Shown here: in pieces, positions 14,661 through 19,137 of the stretch
Layout: the number at the start of each line of letters is the position of its first letter
Position numbering within the stretch: the first letter of the stretch is position 1
Assembly (NCBI GenBank): GCA_038256565.1
Contig: JBBSKG010000049.1
Span: 1-19,137 of the forward strand
Reading direction: 5' to 3'
Source of the DNA: JACOTK01 sp038256565
Lineage (GTDB): Bacteria; Actinomycetota; Acidimicrobiia; Acidimicrobiales; CADCSY01
DNA length: 19,137 nt
The notes under the pieces: generated by a model
What the model was told of the DNA's origin: nothing
Databases searched by the model: none
Seen by the model: only the letters and a program-made list of their open reading frames with translations
Translations under genes and position numbers: made by a program

Positions 14661-15485
14661 TTACGCGAGGAGGGTGGCTATGGCGGCGGGGGTGTCGGTG
14701 GGGGAGTTGATTTCGATACAGGTGCCGTTGCCAGCTTTGGCTAGAAGCTTGGCCTCTTCGTTGTCGCCTGTAGGGGCGAGCAGGTGGACGGTATCGAGGT
14801 GGCGAGCTTGGGCAAGAGCATCACCTCCTGCGGTGGCTCGGCCATCTGATAGCACGATGGCTATCTTGTGAGATGCGTTGGAACGTTCGAGTTGGCGACG
14901 TGCCGCTTGCAAAGCAAGCGATAAGTCGGTTACGCCGTGGCCTCGTAATGACAATATGTCATCTACAACTTGCTCGACTGAACGGTGTTCTCCTTGGGCC
15001 TTAACTACAACGGCATTGCGGGCGAATGAGATCACGCTGTAATCGTCATCGCCCTGGCGAAATGCAATGGCTGCTGCGGCAACCGCCATTGTGGCGAGTC
15101 GTTGTCCAGCCATTGACCCACTGCGATCTACCACAAGACACAGGGCTGTTTTCGGACGAGCCCATTTGCGAACATAGAGATCATCAAGCGATGGGGGTTC
15201 TTTTGTAGCTCGGGAATCAGCGAGTGTTTCTATGCTTGAATCGAGATCGAGGTCACCACCCTCGGTTGCGCGGGCTCGGCGAAGTCGTCCGATACCACGC
15301 TGATCTGCTCGCCCGCGACGGGCAACATCAAGCATGATTCGCCCAGCTAATTGGCGAGCCAGGCGACGAAGCACGGGGTCGGTGGTGCCTGCCATATCAG
15401 CAAGCATCGTCAAGGCTTTGTCAGGGTCTCGATCAAGTAGATCACGAAGCGCGTCTTCATCGAGTTGGCCAACCTCTGGTGACAC
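14661..15485 (-). CDS. VWA-domain protein (partner of MoxR ATPase)
   Basis: 274 aa from the first standard start, GTG 15485. An N-terminal helical region (1-105) is followed by a von Willebrand A domain with an intact metal-ion-dependent adhesion site: D120-R-S122-G-S124, T186 and D214. It resembles the VWA partners of MoxR-type ATPases (as in CoxE, NorD and similar couples), which help mature or insert metals into client enzymes. The coding-like frame continues upstream without a stop to 15635 (GPGHNDTGPGQGLIEEGEQA, then RQAVADAQRQTTARQSLAKN), inside the 3' end of the ATPase gene. It has no ATG, GTG or TTG there. The annotated start may therefore be too short, or a frameshift near 15626-15629 may join it to ATG 15639. 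Confidence 0.85.
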   Translation of the reverse strand: MSPEVGQLDEDALRDLLDRDPDKALTMLADMAGTTDPVLRRLARQLAGRIMLDVARRGRADQRGIGRLRRARATEGGDLDLDSSIETLADSRATKEPPSLDDLYVRKWARPKTALCLVVDRSGSMAGQRLATMAVAAAAIAFRQGDDDYSVISFARNAVVVKAQGEHRSVEQVVDDILSLRGHGVTDLSLALQAARRQLERSNASHKIAIVLSDGRATAGGDALAQARHLDTVHLLAPTGDNEEAKLLAKAGNGTCIEINSPTDTPAAIATLLA

Positions 15486-15580
15486 TTTTTCAAAGTTTGG
15501 ATTCTTTGCCAGAGATTGCCGTGCAGTGGTTTGGCGCTGCGCATCGGCTACGGCCTGACGGGCCTGTTCGCCCTCTTCGA

Positions 15581-16552
15581 TTAGGCCTTGGCCAGGCCCG
15601 GTGTCGTTGTGACCGGGCCCTTCACTTTTCCCGAGTCATGAGTCTCGGGATCGTCGGAACTTAAGAAGATTGAGGCCCACAATTCTCGAATCAGATCATC
15701 GGCACTGCGTCCACAACCCTCATGAATGCGGATGCGCCCACTAAGCGCTGCCAACGCAGCATCGATACCAACTCCACCATCATGAAGAGCAACATTACGT
15801 AGGTCGGCCAGATTAGTGGCGACCAAAATCATGTCGATCGCCCCTCGAACCGATGACCCCACTCGAATGTCATTGTGTTGGCGAGTAGCTCGGGTTAGTT
15901 CTACAACCTTGGACATCCACACTTCATCGAAAGGAGCATCAATAGAGGCATCAGCAGTGGCTCGGCGGAGAATTTCCAACTCATCGGGGACCTCTTGGTA
16001 GCCCATGGCGACCCGACAAGTCCGGTCATAAATCGCTGAGCTGATACGAGCAGTACCTACAGCATCGAAGGGGTTCATGGCTGCAACGAGGCGGAACCCA
16101 GGTGCGGCAATGACGTGGCCCAACCTAGGAATATGTAGCTCGCGTTCAGCCATGACGGTTACTAAAACATTGAGTGTCTCTTCAGGAACTCGGTTGATTT
16201 CTTCGAGGTAGAGCAACGAGCCATCTCGCAGCGCAGTCACAAGAGGACCATCAACAAAGGTGTCTGGCGAATATCCCTCACTTAGAACTCGCGAGGGGTC
16301 ATGCGAACCGATCAGTCGGGCGGGAGTTAGCTCGGCATTTCCCTCAACGAACTCAAAACCAACGGCGAGTTCACGAGCAACGGTACGCAACAAGGTTGAC
16401 TTGCCGGTTCCAGGTGGACCTTCAAGCAAAACATGGCGTTGAGCGGCGAGCGCCGCAACTACTACTTCAGCTTCTCGGCGACGCCCGACGACCTGAGTGA
16501 CCAGGCCGTCGAGCAGTTGCCGATAGGAAGTTTGCGACTGGCTGGCAGTCAC
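15581..16552 (-). CDS. MoxR-family AAA+ ATPase (CbbQ/NorQ-like)
   Basis: A 323-aa AAA+ ATPase with Walker A GPPGTGKST (45-53), Walker B LLYLEEIN (113-120), sensor-1-type block VAAMNPFD and a following arginine-rich segment (IYDRTCRVAM). The MoxR branch acts with VWA proteins as chaperones that activate or load metal cofactors into client complexes. Here the VWA gene follows directly. The start GTG 16552 comes 6 nt after the alcohol dehydrogenase stop, so the genes are probably co-transcribed and coupled. There is no clear ribosome site of its own. The last 25 residues (ETHDSGKVKGPVTTTPGLAK) are low in complexity and share DNA with the upstream-extended VWA frame. The client is unknown; candidates are a distant enzyme or the adjacent zinc dehydrogenase. 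Confidence 0.92.
   Translation of the reverse strand: MTASQSQTSYRQLLDGLVTQVVGRRREAEVVVAALAAQRHVLLEGPPGTGKSTLLRTVARELAVGFEFVEGNAELTPARLIGSHDPSRVLSEGYSPDTFVDGPLVTALRDGSLLYLEEINRVPEETLNVLVTVMAERELHIPRLGHVIAAPGFRLVAAMNPFDAVGTARISSAIYDRTCRVAMGYQEVPDELEILRRATADASIDAPFDEVWMSKVVELTRATRQHNDIRVGSSVRGAIDMILVATNLADLRNVALHDGGVGIDAALAALSGRIRIHEGCGRSADDLIRELWASIFLSSDDPETHDSGKVKGPVTTTPGLAKA
15629..15650. promoter_or_regulatory. Hairpin at the ATPase/VWA gene junction
   Basis: TCCCGAG (15629-15635) and CTCGGGA (15644-15650) form a perfect 7-bp stem with an 8-nt loop. On the minus-strand message the loop holds the ATG at 15639-15637, which could open the VWA gene if one A were missing from the AAAA run at 15626-15629. 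It could instead be an incidental structure near the end of the ATPase gene. Confidence 0.35.
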
Positions 16553-16558
16553 CGACTA

Positions 16559-17671
16559 TCAGTCGTAAACGAGGACGCCGCGGATGTTCTTGCCATCGCG
16601 CATGTCCTGGTAGCCCTGATTGACCCCGTCTAGTGGGTAGGTGCGAGTAACCATCTCGTCTAGCAACAATTGCCCCGAGCGATAGAGCTGGAGCAACTTG
16701 GGAATGTCGGAACGGGGGTTGGCGGACCCGAAGAGAGACCCACGAATCTCTTTTTGCATAAGGGTTAGATCGACCAAAGAGAGTTTTACGTCGAAATTGA
16801 ATGTGGGGGCGAGGCCGGTGATAACCGCTCGGCCATTCTTGGCTACAAGCGCCATGATGGGCATTATCTCGTTGCCATCTACTACGCCCGGGGTGACTAT
16901 GACTTTGTTGGCCATTTTGCCCCAAGAAATTTCAGTGACGATTTTCATTGCCTCAAAAATATCTTTGGCGGTGTGAGTAGCGCCGAACTCTTGGGACTGT
17001 TCACGCTTGAACTCAACTGGGTCGACCGCAACGATGTGACGTGCACCAGCAAGGCGAGCACCCTGTACGGCGCTCATCCCGATGCCGCCGATGCCTACGA
17101 CTACCACTGTGTCGCCAGGCTTTACCTCAGCGGCGTAGACCGAAGAACCCCAACCGGTTGTCACGCCACAACCCACGAGGCAGGCCTTGTCGAGGGGAAT
17201 ATCTTTTTCGATCTTTATGCACGAGGCTTCATTGACAACGGTGTGTTCGGCAAAGGTGCCGAGCATGCACATGGTGCCGATGTCCTTGCCCTGCGCATGG
17301 AAGCGGTAGCTGCCGTCATAGAGCGAGCCGCCCTGCATGATTTTTGAGCCAAGATCGCAGAGGTTTTGGTGGCCGGTTGAGCACATGTCGCAACGTCCAC
17401 AGGCGGGCATGAAGGCGAATACAACGTGGTCGCCGACAGCGAGGTCGGTCACCCCTTCGCCGAGTTCGAGAACTACGCCAGCACCTTCGTGACCACCGAT
17501 GCAGGGAAGGGGGGCGGGGAGGTCGCCGGTGTAAAGGTGCTCATCGGAGTGACACATTCCTGATGCCGCCAGTTTGACGAGCACTTCACCGTGCTTGGGC
17601 GGGTCAAGCTCAACTTCCTCAACGCTCCAGTCTTTCTGAACTCCCCACAAAATTGCTGCCCTGGTCTTCAT
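16559..17671 (-). CDS. NDMA-dependent-type zinc alcohol dehydrogenase (mycofactocin-associated group)
   Basis: A 370-aa medium-chain zinc dehydrogenase. Catalytic zinc ligands are C40 (GMCHSDEH), H61-E62 (GGHEG) and C168 (GCGVTTG). Structural zinc cysteines are C91, C94, C97 and C105. The nucleotide-binding motif is GIGGIG (193-198). The start MKTRAAILWGVQKDWSVEEV and the phrase LAASGMCHSDEHLYTGDLP closely match the Rxyl_3153/NDMA-dependent family, in which NAD is tightly bound and re-oxidised through mycofactocin, with NDMA as artificial acceptor. That link is family knowledge; mycofactocin genes are not in this window. It follows the SDR gene by 128 bp on the same strand. That gap holds a TATAAA box (17769-17774) next to a palindrome, so it may have its own promoter. 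Confidence 0.9.
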   Translation of the reverse strand: MKTRAAILWGVQKDWSVEEVELDPPKHGEVLVKLAASGMCHSDEHLYTGDLPAPLPCIGGHEGAGVVLELGEGVTDLAVGDHVVFAFMPACGRCDMCSTGHQNLCDLGSKIMQGGSLYDGSYRFHAQGKDIGTMCMLGTFAEHTVVNEASCIKIEKDIPLDKACLVGCGVTTGWGSSVYAAEVKPGDTVVVVGIGGIGMSAVQGARLAGARHIVAVDPVEFKREQSQEFGATHTAKDIFEAMKIVTEISWGKMANKVIVTPGVVDGNEIMPIMALVAKNGRAVITGLAPTFNFDVKLSLVDLTLMQKEIRGSLFGSANPRSDIPKLLQLYRSGQLLLDEMVTRTYPLDGVNQGYQDMRDGKNIRGVLVYD

Positions 17672-17768
17672 AGCCGGTGGCTCCCCTCTAGATGAAAAAT
17701 AAGATGAACGAACACAAATGAATGAACGGGGGTCACGCTAGCGCATTTTTAGCTGTTGGTGACTTGGT

Positions 17769-17803
17769 TTTATATGGCTTGAGTTCCGGGTAACGACTGT
17801 TAC
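17769..17803 (-). promoter_or_regulatory. Candidate promoter with operator-like palindrome before the alcohol dehydrogenase
   Basis: On the minus strand TATAAA (17774-17769) is a plausible -10 box. The perfect palindrome GTAAC-GACT-GTTAC (17790-17803) covers the place where the -35 box would fall at a 17-bp spacing, and also overlaps the SDR stop codon. A repressor of the TetR kind could act here. The leader to the dehydrogenase ATG would be about 90 nt. No experiment supports it. Confidence 0.35.
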
Positions 17804-18603
17804 GAGGCGGTCATTCCAGCGTCGACTGGAAGAGCGGCTCCGGTAATGGCGTCGGCGTCGCGTCCGCATAGCCAAGCTGCTGCAGCGGCAACCTCATCTG
17901 GCGTTATGAGGCGGGGAAGCAAGTGGTGTTGGACGAACTCGTCGGTGCTCTCGAGGCCGTAGACGACGGCGCTTGCCGCGAGCATCGCTGTGGTGGTTGA
18001 ACCTGGACAAATAGCGTTTGCTGTCACACCCATGGAACCGAGCTCGGCGGCGAGGCTTCGGATGAAACCCAGGACCCCGTGTTTTGCGGCCGCATAGCCA
18101 GCGAGCTGCGGCATGCCGGTAGTCGCTGCAGCCGAAGCTATTGCGACGAAGCGACCGTGGCGAGGTTCGGGCCTTGCGAGCAATGAGGGGACGGCTGCTT
18201 TGGCGAGTCGCCATACGCCCGTGAGGTTGATGTCGATCAGTGCCTCCCAGGCCTCATCGGTGGTTTCCCATGCGGGCGGCCCGCCAGCGATTGCACCAGC
18301 ACAAGCAACTGCAGCGTCGAGTCCACCAAAGTGTTCAACGGTTTGAGCAACGGCATTGTTGAGGTCGTCTTGAGAGCGAACGTCACCAACAACGGCGATG
18401 GCATTTGACCCACAACTGGCAACAGTTGCATCGAGTTCGTCAAGTGTCGCCAACGGGTAAGGAAGAGCTGGGTTGTCGGCGCATGCATCGAAGACGGCCA
18501 CAGACCAGCCTTCGGTGGCGAGACGTCGTGCGGTAGCTGCACCCACGCCACGTGCCCCGCCTGTGATTAGTGCGACGCGGCCGGGCTCCAGCAGTCGATC
18601 CAT
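17800..18603 (-). CDS. Mycofactocin-coupled-type short-chain dehydrogenase/reductase
   Basis: A 267-aa Rossmann-fold oxidoreductase. It has the nucleotide motif TGGARGVG (14-21), the acidic residue D39 after strand 2 suggesting NAD rather than NADP, and the catalytic residues N126, S157, Y170 and K174. The segment CADNPALPYPLAT (41-53), an insertion after strand 2, is characteristic of the mycofactocin-coupled SDR subfamily, where it helps hold a non-exchangeable NAD. The C-terminal block ICPGSTTTAML also fits. It likely oxidises a secondary alcohol or reduces a ketone; the substrate is unknown. ATG 18603 lies 37 bp after the GGDEF gene on the same strand, with no strong ribosome site. The next gene downstream is the NDMA-type alcohol dehydrogenase, so two enzymes of the same cofactor system sit together. 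Confidence 0.9.
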   Translation of the reverse strand: MDRLLEPGRVALITGGARGVGAATARRLATEGWSVAVFDACADNPALPYPLATLDELDATVASCGSNAIAVVGDVRSQDDLNNAVAQTVEHFGGLDAAVACAGAIAGGPPAWETTDEAWEALIDINLTGVWRLAKAAVPSLLARPEPRHGRFVAIASAAATTGMPQLAGYAAAKHGVLGFIRSLAAELGSMGVTANAICPGSTTTAMLAASAVVYGLESTDEFVQHHLLPRLITPDEVAAAAAWLCGRDADAITGAALPVDAGMTAS

Positions 18604-18640
18604 TCTAGTAAAGGTACTTCTTGGTATGAATAAAAATCAG

Positions 18641-19137
18641 TTATTGAAAGCTTTCGTAGTTCATGTCTTTCACATGAATTTGACCTTGTGAATTCGAATG
18701 TGAATGTGTTCGATTCCGACCAGCTTTCTTGGCGACATAGAGAGCATGGTCAGCAAGTTCAAGTGTGTGGTTTGGCAGCACACCTAATTGGTGAATAGCA
18801 ATACCTGTACTGAAGGTCGCAGCAGGATTGGTTTCGTTCCAGCCCTCTCGGAGTCGTTCGATGGTTTGTTCAGCATCAGGCCCGCTGCGATGCAATATCA
18901 ACAAGAACTCTTCACCGCCGTAACGAGCCAGATGGTCGTCGTCTCGCATCTGGCTCTGCAGGTAGCTCGCAAGAGCCTTGAGGACCGTGTCGCCACATGA
19001 GTGACCATGGGTGTCGTTAACTTCTTTGAAGTGGTCGATGTCGATCATGGCAACAGCGTCGCCAACTTGAAGCCGCGCAAGCATCGAGGTGGCATGACGG
19101 CGGTTTCCAATGTCAGTCAGTTCGTCGCGCAAGGTGG
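18641..19137 (-). CDS. GGDEF-domain diguanylate cyclase (5' part outside the window)
   Basis: The reading frame is open to the window edge, so only the C-terminal GGDEF domain (about 165 residues) is seen. It starts with LRDELTDIGNRR, the usual domain entry, which shows that any start codon here is internal. The active-site motif is GGEEF, a functional variant of GGDEF. Five residues before it, RDDD supplies an RxxD inhibitory site, so the enzyme is probably feedback-controlled by its product, cyclic di-GMP. The metal-binding MIDIDHFKEVND block is intact. The C-terminal tail (KAGRNRTHSHSNSQ...) is poorly conserved. The N-terminal sensory part lies beyond 19137. It precedes the SDR gene by 37 bp, perhaps by chance. 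Confidence 0.95.
   Translation of the reverse strand, partial: TLRDELTDIGNRRHATSMLARLQVGDAVAMIDIDHFKEVNDTHGHSCGDTVLKALASYLQSQMRDDDHLARYGGEEFLLILHRSGPDAEQTIERLREGWNETNPAATFSTGIAIHQLGVLPNHTLELADHALYVAKKAGRNRTHSHSNSQGQIHVKDMNYESFQ

Noticed and set aside
19130..19132. TTG 19132 as the true start of the GGDEF gene
   Set aside because: The frame is open to the window edge, and LRDELTDIGNRR is the normal internal entry of a GGDEF domain, so the gene continues outside.

Overview
The window looks like a chromosomal segment from a moderate-GC actinobacterium, most likely of the class Acidimicrobiia or a similar aquatic or soil lineage. The clues are a type 2 (DDNGLPTERRVQ-bearing) valyl-tRNA synthetase, an NDMA-dependent-type zinc alcohol dehydrogenase, a mycofactocin-coupled-type short-chain dehydrogenase, frequent GTG/TTG starts and candidate leaderless starts. 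The lineage is inferred from gene content and not tested by any search. I saw no rRNA, tRNA, CRISPR array or intact insertion sequence.

Layout. Positions 1-713 hold a leader with a perfect 29-bp tandem duplication and a PilZ-domain gene, which converges on valS (707-3337, minus). Divergent from valS is a three-gene nitrate/bicarbonate-type ABC transporter (3549-6492; lipoprotein, permease, ATPase, joined by ATGA overlaps). An accessory islet at 6508-8071 follows: a VapBC toxin-antitoxin pair with a palindrome touching the antitoxin start codon, an 84-nt perfect inverted-repeat element, and a two-gene unit of a 54-aa protein plus a nucleotidyltransferase-fold protein. Then come cysS, a translationally coupled MFS exporter and an acyl-CoA dehydrogenase (8140-11951). 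A second islet (12003-13644) holds a 78-nt near-perfect palindrome, a decayed AAA/DUF4143 gene (in-frame stop plus large internal deletion) and an orphan helical-protein gene.

The right part is mainly on the minus strand: a TetR regulator (13699-14283), a small basic protein on the plus strand (14438-14632), and a probable unit transcribed from right to left: SDR, NDMA-type alcohol dehydrogenase, MoxR-type AAA ATPase and VWA protein. The window ends inside a GGDEF diguanylate cyclase gene. The two oxidoreductases probably belong to mycofactocin-linked alcohol/ketone metabolism. The MoxR/VWA pair may act as a chaperone or metal-insertion couple for a client not seen here, or conceivably for the dehydrogenase 6 nt upstream. 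The most unusual items are the two long inverted-repeat elements, the stop-interrupted DUF4143 gene, the short-protein/nucleotidyltransferase couple, and the VWA gene, whose coding-like frame runs well upstream of its first standard start codon.
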